Source: Duganella sp. 1411 (GTDB lineage: Bacteria > Pseudomonadota > Gammaproteobacteria > Burkholderiales > Burkholderiaceae_D). Taken from it: a stretch of 64,000 nt of DNA. Location of the stretch: NCBI RefSeq assembly GCF_017833525.1, contig NZ_JAFICD010000005.1:248001-312000 (forward strand), given 5' to 3'. Below the pieces are notes generated by a model. The model searched no databases and was not told the DNA's origin. It saw nothing but the letters and a program-made list of their open reading frames with translations. This document shows positions 1-6,819 of this stretch, piece after piece; the first letter of the stretch is position 1, and each line of letters starts with the position of its first letter. Both the position numbers and the translations under genes were made by a program.

Positions 1-2
1 AG

Positions 3-143
3 GGGGAACTGTCGGATTACCGCTTCGCGCTTACGCCGCGCGGCAACTTCACAACGTTGCATATGGTGCCGGCGGCGGCGTGTCCCGACGGCGTGCCGGG
101 GTGGGGCTACCCGCGCGAGGACTTGCTCGCACCACCACACTAA
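3..143 (+). CDS. 3' end of an unidentified protein (partial)
   Basis: An open frame enters from the left edge and ends at TAA 141-143, giving 46 residues ending in YPREDLLAPPH. Codon usage is GC-rich like the surrounding genes and the frame has no internal stop. The fragment contains a Pro/Gly-rich tail with one Cys and no motif I can assign. It is followed at once by a degenerate copy of the TAATCCGCC repeat that also ends two other genes in the window. Function unknown; only the frame supports it. Confidence 0.5.
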   Translation, partial: GELSDYRFALTPRGNFTTLHMVPAAACPDGVPGWGYPREDLLAPPH

Positions 144-163
144 AATTCCACGTGCTCCACGTG

Positions 164-179
164 TAATCCGCCCCACGTG
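164..179. repeat. Degenerate copy of the TAATCCGCCCTACGTG intergenic repeat
   Basis: The 16 bases match the right terminal repeat found at 13559-13574 and 29434-29449 with one change (CCCC for CCCT). It lies about 20 bases after the stop codon of the partial gene, the same position relative to a gene end as the two better copies. Confidence 0.5.
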
Positions 180-297
180 TCTCCGAGGTATTCCCGCCGT
201 GTCGCCCACAATAATGGCGTCATTGCACGCTTTTAGTGCTTGCCCAGCCGTATCGTGTGGTGTGATTGATACAAAAATCTCTAGAATAGGTCGATTA

Positions 298-312
298 GGA
301 CAAACTTTGTCC
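298..312. promoter_or_regulatory. Perfect 7+1+7 palindrome, possible operator
   Basis: GGACAAA-C-TTTGTCC is a perfect inverted repeat. It ends eight bases before the sigma-54 -24 element at 321, so it would sit around -49 to -35 of that promoter. It is therefore better placed for a repressor or auxiliary regulator than for a distal enhancer protein. The binding protein is unknown. Confidence 0.4.
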
Positions 313-320
313 AATCTTCT

Positions 321-336
321 TGGCACGACAATTGCA
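321..336 (+). promoter_or_regulatory. Sigma-54 (RpoN) promoter of the 60-residue membrane peptide
   Basis: TGGCACG-ACAA-TTGCA matches the RpoN consensus TGGCAC-N5-TTGC at every conserved position, with correct GG/GC spacing. The predicted start is near 347, 34 bases before the ATG at 381. This is a sequence match only; no transcript evidence is available. Confidence 0.75.
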
Positions 337-380
337 TTGCTATTGAGAAAGGAAGAAGATCGAATCTAAAGGAGGACGTT

Positions 381-563
381 ATGAACGCAACTGAAGACAA
401 AGCAAAATCGGCTCCGGTCCACGAATCGTCGGCGGATGAACACCGTCTGCGCAGCGAGCGCATCGCCGCACGTGGCGTGCACTTGGGTAAAGCCAAGGGC
501 AAGTACCTGATTCCCCTGGTCGGTCTGGCGGTTCTGGCCTCGATGGCCTTCGCCCAGGCTTAA
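381..563 (+). CDS. Small single-span membrane protein (60 aa)
   Basis: The ATG follows a near-perfect Shine-Dalgarno sequence (AAAGGAGG, 368-375) and a consensus sigma-54 promoter. This strongly supports a real gene despite the short length. Residues 1-40 are polar and charged (several Glu, Arg and Lys). Residues about 42-59 ([19 protein letters not shown]) form one hydrophobic segment at the extreme C-terminus, so the protein is probably tail-anchored with its N-terminus in the cytoplasm. Its TAA overlaps the stop codon of the convergent tsaD gene. I recognise no family. RpoN control suggests expression linked to nitrogen, motility or stress. Confidence 0.75.
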   Translation: MNATEDKAKSAPVHESSADEHRLRSERIAARGVHLGKAKGKYLIPLVGLAVLASMAFAQA

Positions 564-1600
564 ACCACCTTGATTTCGTCCAGCGGCCAGCGCGGCCGGA
601 CGTTGAACGAATAATCGCGTTTGGCCGCGTTCGGGTTGATCATCAACCGCATCGCGCCCGCGAAGGCGATCATTGCGCCGTTATCGGTGCAAAATTCCAG
701 TTCGGGGTAATACACCTTGAACTTCTTCTTGGCTGCGGCGTCGTTCAGCGATGCCCGCAGCTGGGAATTGGCCCCGACCCCGCCAGCGATCACCAACCGC
801 TTCAACCCCGTGTGCTTGAGTGCCGACACGCACTTGGCCGTCAGCACCTCCACGATCGCGTCGACGAACCCGCGCGCGATGTTGGCCTTGTCCTGCTCGC
901 AGATATTGGCGATGACCTTCTCGTCGTGGTTCTTCACGACCGTCAGCACCGCCGTCTTCAGGCCGGAGAAGCTGAAGTTGAAATCCTTGGTGTGCAGCAT
1001 AGGACGCGGCAGCTTGTACGCCGTCGGATCGCCGAACTCGGCCAGGCGCGAGATCGCCGGTCCGCCCGGATAGCCCAGGCCCAGCAGCTTGGCCGACTTG
1101 TCGAACGCCTCGCCGGCGGCGTCGTCCAGCGTTTCGCCCAGCAGGGTGTATTGGCCGACGCCGTCCACGCGCATCAGCTGGGTGTGGCCGCCCGACACCA
1201 GCAGCGCGATGAACGGAAATTCGGGCGGCTGCGACGCCAGCAGCGGCGACAGCAAATGCCCTTCCAGGTGATGCACGCCCAGCACCGGCTTATCCAACGC
1301 CAGGCCGAGGCTGCACGCGACCGACGAGCCGACCAGCAGCGCGCCGGCCAGCCCGGGGCCTTGCGTGTAGGCGATGGCGTCGATGTCGGCCAGCGACTTG
1401 CCGGCGCCTTCCAGCGTTTGTTTCAGCAGCGGAATGGCGCGGCGGATGTGATCGCGCGAGGCCAGTTCCGGCACCACGCCGCCGTATTCCTCGTGCATCG
1501 TCACCTGCGAATACAGGGCGTGGGACAGCAGGCCGTGTTGCGTGTCGTACAGCGCAAGGCCGGTTTCGTCACAGGAAGATTCGACGCCGAGAACGATCAT
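560..1600 (-). CDS. tsaD: tRNA N6-threonylcarbamoyladenosine synthase subunit TsaD
   Basis: TsaD (Kae1/YgjD family, ASKHA fold) transfers the threonylcarbamoyl group from TC-AMP to A37 of ANN-reading tRNAs, working in the cytoplasm with TsaB and TsaE. The frame opens [17 protein letters not shown], the typical N-terminus, and carries the metal-binding HHLEGH motif, the VSGGHTQL phosphate loop and the C-terminal [12 protein letters not shown] motif. Length of 346 residues is normal. The open frame extends 22 codons further upstream, but homology begins at the Met at 1600, so I chose that start. It is a single-copy essential gene, commonly near rpsU-dnaG-rpoD. The stop overlaps that of the convergent 60-residue gene. 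Confidence 0.96.
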   Translation of the reverse strand: MIVLGVESSCDETGLALYDTQHGLLSHALYSQVTMHEEYGGVVPELASRDHIRRAIPLLKQTLEGAGKSLADIDAIAYTQGPGLAGALLVGSSVACSLGLALDKPVLGVHHLEGHLLSPLLASQPPEFPFIALLVSGGHTQLMRVDGVGQYTLLGETLDDAAGEAFDKSAKLLGLGYPGGPAISRLAEFGDPTAYKLPRPMLHTKDFNFSFSGLKTAVLTVVKNHDEKVIANICEQDKANIARGFVDAIVEVLTAKCVSALKHTGLKRLVIAGGVGANSQLRASLNDAAAKKKFKVYYPELEFCTDNGAMIAFAGAMRLMINPNAAKRDYSFNVRPRWPLDEIKVV

Positions 1601-1758
1601 GAAAGGGCTGCAAGGTGAAAGGGTAATCCGCCATTGTAATGGAAAGCGCGCTCGTTGACCTTGCACCGCCGCACCAGCCGATGCCGTCCCCGCACCGGCC
1701 GGGTGCGAAATTTTGCCATTAGGACAGGGTTTTACACGGATTTAACCTATTTGCCCTG

Positions 1759-1774
1759 TGGCACTGGTTTTGCT
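1759..1774 (+). promoter_or_regulatory. Sigma-54 (RpoN) promoter of the NirD-like gene
   Basis: TGGCAC-TGGTT-TTGCT matches the RpoN -24/-12 consensus with exact spacing. The predicted start is near 1785, leaving a 26-base leader that contains the GGAGG-like ribosome site (about 1801-1805) before the ATG at 1811. It is the second strong RpoN match within 1.5 kb. Confidence 0.72.
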
Positions 1775-1810
1775 AGGAGGGTAGGGGTCACTTGACTGCC
1801 GGAGGGCGCG

Positions 1811-2122
1811 ATGTCGGAACAATGGAAGCTGATTTGCAAAGTGAAGGATGTGCCGCTGAGCGGCGCGCGCCTTGTGCCGCGCGGACTGGCCTGGCAGGAG
1901 TTGCCGGGCGTGGCGTTGTTCCGCACCGATGAGGAAAGCGTGTTCGCTGTGCTCGAGACGGTCGACGTCGAGCCGCGCGCGAGCGGGGCGCGCAAGTATT
2001 CGGTCAAGGTCGAGGATTGCAAGGTCTATCTGGACCTGGAGGAGTTGAGCGAGCCGGCCAGCAGGGCCGAGGCGGCGCTGGCGGGGTCGTTCGGGGTCGC
2101 CACCAGGTTGGCGTTTGGCTAG
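1811..2122 (+). CDS. NirD-like Rieske-fold protein without cluster ligands
   Basis: A 103-residue protein beginning MSEQWKLICKVKDVP, with a YSVKVEDCKVYLDLEEL segment. This layout resembles the small subunit NirD of NADH-dependent nitrite reductase: an opening WxxIC segment, a strand with VALFR, and a final YxVKVEDxxVYL strand. NirD itself is a Rieske-fold protein that often lacks the Fe-S ligands, and none of the C-x-H / C-x2-H ligands is present here. No nirB lies beside it. Expression appears to be driven by the sigma-54 promoter at 1759. Assignment rests on weak resemblance. A role in nitrogen metabolism is an inference from fold plus promoter. Confidence 0.6.
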   Translation: MSEQWKLICKVKDVPLSGARLVPRGLAWQELPGVALFRTDEESVFAVLETVDVEPRASGARKYSVKVEDCKVYLDLEELSEPASRAEAALAGSFGVATRLAFG

Positions 2123-2153
2123 CGCTGGCCCGCACCCCGCACGGCGGCATGCA

Positions 2154-2181
2154 GGGGTCGTACCCCATGGGGTACGACCCC
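2154..2181. repeat. REP-like palindrome, copy downstream of aroG
   Basis: GGGGTCGTACCCC and its exact complement are separated by two bases (AT), giving a 13-bp stem. Outer CCCCGC/GCGGGG arms (about 2135-2197) extend the structure. The same arms recur at 3347-3376 on the other side of aroG. The copies lie only in intergenic DNA, as expected for REP/BIME elements or a terminator-like hairpin. Confidence 0.7.
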
Positions 2182-2213
2182 GGGTGGCCCTGCGGGGTTG
2201 ACGTCAACGCTTT

Positions 2214-3272
2214 TTATGGGCGCTTCAACAACTGCTGATGCGCTTCGCGCAGCATCGTTTCGGTGGTTTCCCAATCGATGCAACCGTCCGTGACCGAGCA
2301 GCCGTACTTCAGCTGGCTCAAATCGGCCGGGATCTTCTGGTTGCCGCCGACGATGTTCGATTCGATCATCACGCCCACCAGCGACTGGTTGCCCTGCACG
2401 ATCTGGTGGATGACGTCGGCCATCACCAGCGGTTGCAGTTCCGGCTTTTTGTAGCTGTTGGCGTGCGAGCAATCGACCACCAGGTTGGCCGGCAGCTTGG
2501 CCTTGGCCAGCGCCTGCTCGGCGATCGCGATCGACACCGAATCGTAGTTCGGACGGCCGTCGCCGCCGCGCAACACCACGTGGCCGTAAGCGTTGCCGCG
2601 CGTGCGCACGATCGATACATTGCCTTGCGCGTTGATACCCAGGAACGAGTGCGGATGCGCCGACGACAAAATGGCGTTGATGGCGATGCTGATGTCGCCG
2701 TCGGTGCCGTTCTTGAAGCCGACCGGCGTCGACAGGCCCGACGACATCTCGCGGTGGGTCTGCGATTCGGTGGTGCGCGCGCCGATCGCGGTCCAGGCGA
2801 TCAGGTCGCCCAGGTATTGCGGCGAGATCGGGTCCAGCGCCTCGGTCGCGGTCGGCAGGCCCATTTCGCAGACGTCGAGCAGGAACTGGCGCGCCTTCTC
2901 CATGCCGACGTTGACGCGGAACGAGTCGTCCATGTCCGGATCGTTGATATAGCCCTTCCAGCCGGTGGTGGTGCGCGGCTTTTCGAAATACACGCGCATC
3001 ACCAGCAGCATGGTGTCGGCCACCTCGGCCTGCAGCGCCTTGAGGCGGCGGGCGTAGTCCAGGCCGGCGACCGGGTCGTGGATCGAGCACGGGCCGACCA
3101 CCACGAACAGGCGCTTGTCCTTGCGGTCGATGATGCGGCGCAGCGCCTCGCGGCCTTTCATCACGGTCTCGGACGCGCTGTCGGTCAGCGGCAGCTTGCC
3201 ATGCAAGGCTTCCGGCGACGGCATCGCCCCGAATGAGGTGACGTTGATATTTTCGATGTCTGGGGAAATCAT
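2214..3272 (-). CDS. aroG: 3-deoxy-7-phosphoheptulonate synthase (DAHP synthase, class I)
   Basis: Condenses phosphoenolpyruvate and erythrose 4-phosphate, the first committed step of the shikimate pathway. The 352-residue protein shows the class I signatures: VVGPCSIHD (metal and PEP site), RVYFEKPRTTTGWKG, ARTTESQTHREMSSG, GFKNGTDG, VVDCSHANSYK and GVMIESNI. Length matches the AroF/G/H family (about 350). The chosen ATG at 3272 gives MISPDIEN; an alternative TTG/ATG-like extension to 3305 (MYPPEKK) is possible because neither start has a clear ribosome site. The gene stands alone, divergent from the YbiB-like gene, with identical palindromes on both flanks. Which amino acid feeds back on it cannot be told from the sequence. 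Confidence 0.95.
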   Translation of the reverse strand: MISPDIENINVTSFGAMPSPEALHGKLPLTDSASETVMKGREALRRIIDRKDKRLFVVVGPCSIHDPVAGLDYARRLKALQAEVADTMLLVMRVYFEKPRTTTGWKGYINDPDMDDSFRVNVGMEKARQFLLDVCEMGLPTATEALDPISPQYLGDLIAWTAIGARTTESQTHREMSSGLSTPVGFKNGTDGDISIAINAILSSAHPHSFLGINAQGNVSIVRTRGNAYGHVVLRGGDGRPNYDSVSIAIAEQALAKAKLPANLVVDCSHANSYKKPELQPLVMADVIHQIVQGNQSLVGVMIESNIVGGNQKIPADLSQLKYGCSVTDGCIDWETTETMLREAHQQLLKRP

Positions 3273-3346
3273 GATTGGACTGTATTTCTTTTCTGGGGGA
3301 TACATAGTGTAGCCGAAAACGGCGCCGAACCCCGCAGGGCCGGGCA

Positions 3347-3376
3347 GGGGTCGTACCCCGCACGGGGTACGACCCC
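3347..3376. repeat. REP-like palindrome, copy upstream of aroG
   Basis: GGGGTCGTACCCC and its exact complement are separated by GCAC. The arms are identical to those at 2154-2181. It lies between the divergent aroG and ybiB-like genes, within the promoter region of both, so a pure terminator role is unlikely here. Confidence 0.7.
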
Positions 3377-3410
3377 AGTTGCGGCGCCCCGGTTCGGGTT
3401 TAAGAATGCT

Positions 3411-4412
3411 ATGCTTGATGTCATGACGATATCGCACAACGAACCCTTCCTCGCCGCCCGACTCATCAAGGAGATCGGCCGCGGCAAAAACGGCGCCCGC
3501 AGCATGACGCGCGACGACGCCCACGACCTCTACCAAGCCATGCTCGACGGCCGCGTGTCCGACCTCGAGCTGGGCGGCATCTTGCTGTCGATGCGCATCA
3601 AGGGCGAATCGGTGGAGGAGATCGCCGGCTTCCTCGACGCGGCCGAGGGCTCGTTCGAGCCGCTGACCGCGCCGCCGGGGCAGTTCGCGCCGGTGTGCAT
3701 TCCCAGCTACAACGGCGCCCGCAAGATGGCCAACCTGACGCCGCTGCTGGCCATGCTGCTGGCGCGCGAAGGCGTGCCGGTGCTGGTGCACGGCGTGGCG
3801 CACGACCTCGGCCGCGTCGCCAGCGCCGAGGTGTTCGAGGCGCTGGGCGTGCCATCGGTGCGCCACCGCGCCGAGGCCGAAGAGGAGATGGCCAAGGGCC
3901 ACGTCGCCTTCATCACCATCGACGCGCTGGCGCCCAAGCTGGCGTACATGCTGTCGCTGCGGCGCCGCCTGGGTGTGCGTAACTCGACCCACACGCTGGT
4001 CAAGATCATGCAGCCGTTCGCCGGACCGGCGCTGCGGCTGGTGTCCTACACCCATCCCGAATACCTGGAAATGCTGGGCGAATACTTCACCACAAGCGCG
4101 CCGCACGAGCGCGGCGACGCCTTCCTGATGCGCGGCACCGAGGGCGAAACGGTGGCCAACGCCAACAAGGCGCAGCAGATCGACTGGTTCCACGGCGGCC
4201 TGCGCACGACCTTGGTGCCCAAGCAAACCCAGGTCGGCGAGTTGCCGTTGCTGCCGGAGGACAAGAGCGCGGCGGCCACGGCCGAGTGGATCGCGTCGGT
4301 GCTCAGCGGCGATGTGCCGGTGCCGCCGTCGATCGCCGAGCAGGTGGCGCAGTGCCTGCTGGTATCGCGCACCTTGCAGTCGCGCCAGCGGGTCAGCGAG
4401 CCGATCGAGTAA
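3411..4412 (+). CDS. ybiB: YbiB/TrpD2-like protein (glycosyltransferase family 3 fold)
   Basis: The 333-residue protein has the anthranilate phosphoribosyltransferase-like fold: an N-terminal helical domain (FLAARLIKEIGRGKNGARSMTRDDA, up to about residue 75) and a C-terminal alpha/beta domain. It lacks the TrpD GTGGD glycine loop; instead it has PSYNGARKMANLTPLLAMLLAREG. That pattern is typical of TrpD2/YbiB, for which E. coli YbiB is described as a nucleic-acid-binding dimer rather than a tryptophan enzyme. Translation may start at 3411 or at the ATG 3423; neither has an obvious ribosome site. It diverges from aroG, but no trp genes are nearby. Confidence 0.82.
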   Translation: MLDVMTISHNEPFLAARLIKEIGRGKNGARSMTRDDAHDLYQAMLDGRVSDLELGGILLSMRIKGESVEEIAGFLDAAEGSFEPLTAPPGQFAPVCIPSYNGARKMANLTPLLAMLLAREGVPVLVHGVAHDLGRVASAEVFEALGVPSVRHRAEAEEEMAKGHVAFITIDALAPKLAYMLSLRRRLGVRNSTHTLVKIMQPFAGPALRLVSYTHPEYLEMLGEYFTTSAPHERGDAFLMRGTEGETVANANKAQQIDWFHGGLRTTLVPKQTQVGELPLLPEDKSAAATAEWIASVLSGDVPVPPSIAEQVAQCLLVSRTLQSRQRVSEPIE

Positions 4413-4457
4413 GCGGGCAGAGTAGGGGCAAGCAGGGGGCGGGCTGCGCGACTCGCG

Positions 4458-4463
4458 TACAAT
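4458..4463 (+). promoter_or_regulatory. Candidate -10 (TACAAT) for the flavoprotein gene
   Basis: TACAAT lies 28 bases before the ATG at 4492. No convincing -35 is seen at 17 bp, so this is a weak assignment. Confidence 0.3.
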
Positions 4464-4491
4464 ACCGCCCCTTATCTGATGGGAATCCAAA

Positions 4492-5700
4492 ATGGCAAAG
4501 TTTGATGTGGCAGTAATCGGCGCGGGCGCGGCCGGCATGATGTGCGCGGCGACCGCGGCCCAGCGCGGCAAGCGCGTGGTGCTGGTCGACCACGCCACCA
4601 AGCTGGCCGAGAAGATCCGCATCTCCGGCGGCGGACGCTGCAACTTCACCAACATCAACGCCGGTCCGGCCAATTTCCTGTCCGAGAATCCCCATTTCTG
4701 CAAGAGCGCCTTGTCGCGCTACACGGCCGCCGACTTCGTGGCGCTGGTCAAGAAACACCGCATCGGCTACCACGAGAAGCATCGCGGCCAGCTGTTCTGC
4801 GACGACTCGGCCGAACAGATCATCGACATGCTCAAGGACGAATGCGCCGCCGGCGACGTCCACTGGTGGATGCCGTGCAAGGTCGGCAGCGTCGAGCGCG
4901 GCACTGAAGGTGGCTTCGTGTTGCAGACCGATAGCGGCGTGATCGAGGCCGACAGCGTGGTGATCGCCACCGGCGGCCTGTCGATCCCGAAGATCGGCGC
5001 GACCGACTTCGGCTACCGCATCGCCCAGCAGTTCGAACTGCGCATGGTCGAGCCGCGCCCGGCGCTGGTGCCGCTGACCTTCGACCCGCAGGCATGGGCG
5101 CCGTTCGTCGAAATGGCCGGCATCGCGCTGGAAGTCGATGTCGAGACCGGTTCGTTCAAGGGGCGCAACCCGACCGGCGGACGCTTCCGCGAAGACTTGC
5201 TGTTCACGCACCGTGGCCTGTCCGGTCCGGCGATCCTGCAGATTTCCAGCTATTGGACGCCGGGCACGCCGATCGTCATCAACCTGATCCCGGAGCTGGA
5301 CCTGGCCGCCACCTTGATCGAAGGCAAGGGCACCATCAAGAAGCAGCTGGGCAATGTGCTGGCGCAGTGGCTGCCGGCGCGGCTGGCCGAGGGCTTGCTC
5401 TTGGCGCACGGTTTCGCGCTGGACGCGCGCCTGGCGGACCTGCCCGACGCGCAGCTGCGCAAGCTGGGCGCCGCCATCAACCAGTGGACGCTGACGCCCA
5501 ACGGTTCGGAAGGCTACAAGAAGGCCGAAGTGACGCGCGGCGGCGTCGATACCCGCGAGCTGTCGCAGCAGAGCATGATGGCCAGCAAGGTGCCGGGCCT
5601 GTACTTCATCGGCGAGGCGGTCGACGTCACCGGCTGGCTGGGCGGCTACAATTTCCAGTGGGCATGGGCATCCGGTGTGGCGGCGGGGCAGTCCGTCTGA
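4492..5700 (+). CDS. HI0933/BaiN-type NAD(P)/FAD-dependent oxidoreductase
   Basis: A 402-residue cytoplasmic flavoprotein of the HI0933 (YhiN/BaiN) family. It has the N-terminal dinucleotide-binding motif VIGAGAAGMMCAATAAQRG, the second family motif KIRISGGGRCNFTN and the C-terminal signature GLYFIGEAVDVTGWLGGYNFQWAWASG, in the right order. Length is typical. The physiological substrate is unknown for most members; clostridial BaiN is a bile-acid C=C reductase, which need not apply here. It stands alone, followed by the rpsU promoter region. Confidence 0.9.
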   Translation: MAKFDVAVIGAGAAGMMCAATAAQRGKRVVLVDHATKLAEKIRISGGGRCNFTNINAGPANFLSENPHFCKSALSRYTAADFVALVKKHRIGYHEKHRGQLFCDDSAEQIIDMLKDECAAGDVHWWMPCKVGSVERGTEGGFVLQTDSGVIEADSVVIATGGLSIPKIGATDFGYRIAQQFELRMVEPRPALVPLTFDPQAWAPFVEMAGIALEVDVETGSFKGRNPTGGRFREDLLFTHRGLSGPAILQISSYWTPGTPIVINLIPELDLAATLIEGKGTIKKQLGNVLAQWLPARLAEGLLLAHGFALDARLADLPDAQLRKLGAAINQWTLTPNGSEGYKKAEVTRGGVDTRELSQQSMMASKVPGLYFIGEAVDVTGWLGGYNFQWAWASGVAAGQSV

Positions 5701-5804
5701 TATACTGGTCGTTCCTGCTGTAGCGGCGCTAGTGCAATCGTTGAAGTTATAGAAAGATTGCCTCAGGTTGTGCCACTGATGCCGCATTGTTTTTGCAGGG
5801 AAAA

Positions 5805-5835
5805 CCACACGACGGGCCGGTGATACGGCCTGTGG
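5805..5835. other. Hairpin between the flavoprotein gene and rpsU
   Basis: CCACA...TGTGG outer arms enclose GGCCG...CGGCC inner arms. No T-run follows, so it may be a weak terminator of the upstream gene or part of the rpsU control region. Confidence 0.35.
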
Positions 5836-5860
5836 GGTTCCATTTTGCTGCAAAAGCTGC

Positions 5861-5866
5861 TATAGT
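5861..5866 (+). promoter_or_regulatory. Candidate -10 (TATAGT) of the rpsU operon
   Basis: TATAGT lies 40 bases before the rpsU ATG. At 17 bp spacing the -35 hexamer would be TTCCAT (5838-5843), a poor match. Confidence 0.4.
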
Positions 5867-5905
5867 CTCTTTCTCCCTATAACCTCAAACGGTTTGAATT
5901 TTTAC

Positions 5906-6118
5906 ATGACCACTATTCGCCTTAAAGAAAACGAGCCGTTCGAAGTCGCAATGCGTCGCTTCAAACGCACCATCGAAAAAACCGGTCTGCTGACCGAGCT
6001 GCGCGCACGCGAGTTCTACGAAAAGCCAACGGCTGAGCGTAAGCGTAAGCTGGCCGCCGCAGTGAAGCGTCACTACAAGCGCATCCGCAGCCAGCAGCTG
6101 CCGAAAAAACTGTTCTAA
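5906..6118 (+). CDS. rpsU: 30S ribosomal protein bS21
   Basis: A 70-residue basic protein starting [21 protein letters not shown] and ending with a Lys/Arg-rich helix ([22 protein letters not shown]). It is the full-length bS21 of the small subunit, which sits at the platform near the Shine-Dalgarno helix. The frame is open four codons further upstream from a TTG, but the family start is the ATG at 5906. No Shine-Dalgarno sequence is visible before it, which fits autogenous or unusual initiation of rpsU. It is the first gene of the rpsU-yqeY-dnaG-rpoD block. Confidence 0.97.
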   Translation: MTTIRLKENEPFEVAMRRFKRTIEKTGLLTELRAREFYEKPTAERKRKLAAAVKRHYKRIRSQQLPKKLF

Positions 6119-6182
6119 TTCTGCTTTACGCAGATTCAACCCGGCAACATGGCGCTTGCGCCGCGGGTTGAGTTAGAAAGAT

Positions 6183-6211
6183 ACCCGCTCCGGTCGCCCG
6201 CAGCGGGTTTT
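6183..6211 (+). terminator. Terminator-like hairpin between rpsU and yqeY
   Basis: ACCCGCT / AGCGGGT arms (6183-6189, 6202-6208) with a 12-base loop are followed by TTTT. Its position fits partial termination after rpsU, as in the E. coli operon where S21 is made in large excess over primase. Confidence 0.6.
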
Positions 6212-6249
6212 CGCATTTCTACACCGTTAATTTACCAAGGGAAATCCAC

Positions 6250-6699
6250 ATGGGCCTGAGAGAACAAATCACCGAAGACATGAAAAACGCGATGCGCGCC
6301 AAGGAAGCATCGCGCCTGGCCACCATCCGTCTGATCCTGGCTGAAATCAAGCGCAAGGAAGTCGACGAGCGCATCGAGGTCAACGACGACCAGACCGTCG
6401 CCATCGTGGAAAAAATGATCAAGCAGCGCAAGGACTCGATCACCCAGTTCGAAGCCGGCGGCCGCCAGGACCTGGCCGACATCGAAAAAGCCGAGCTGGC
6501 GATTTTGACCACCTACATGCCGGCCGGCCTGTCGGACGACGAGATCGCCGCCGAGGTGACCGCCGCCGTGGCCGCCTCGGGCGCCGCCGGTCCGCAGGAC
6601 ATGGGCAAGGTCATGGCCATCGTCAAGCCCAAGCTGGCCGGCCGCGCCGACATGACTGTTGTGTCGGCACTGGTCAAAAAGGCGCTGTCCCCGGCATAA
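6250..6699 (+). CDS. GatB/YqeY domain-containing protein
   Basis: A 149-residue protein, MGLREQITEDMKNAMRAKEASRLATIRLILAEIKRKEVDER..., covering the whole YqeY helical domain. It includes the Q-F-E-x-G-G-R-x-D-L segment and the C-terminal GPQDMGKVMAIVKPKLAGRAD motif shared with the tRNA-binding tail of GatB. The biochemical role is not established; the fold suggests tRNA interaction. An AAGGGAAAT-like ribosome site precedes the ATG. It lies between rpsU and dnaG, a frequent arrangement in Gram-negative bacteria. Confidence 0.93.
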   Translation: MGLREQITEDMKNAMRAKEASRLATIRLILAEIKRKEVDERIEVNDDQTVAIVEKMIKQRKDSITQFEAGGRQDLADIEKAELAILTTYMPAGLSDDEIAAEVTAAVAASGAAGPQDMGKVMAIVKPKLAGRADMTVVSALVKKALSPA

Positions 6700-6819
6700 T
6701 CGACGTGGCGCCGATGGCGCCGTTGTACAGTTGTTTTACCTCCGCCGTGCCTTGATTCGCGTCAAAACCGGATCGGCGCGGCGGTATAGTCTGAAAAATT
6801 ACCAAGACCGCTCAGCCCT

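Noticed and set aside
3273-4703. N-terminal extension of aroG reading through the ybiB-like region on the minus strand
   Set aside because: The DAHP synthase family begins near the Met at 3272. The extension is antisense to a conserved gene.
6752-6790. A -35/-10 pair (TTGATT, TATAGT) in front of dnaG
   Set aside because: The spacer is 27 bases, which is not a sigma-70 promoter. I kept only the -10-like motif as a remark.
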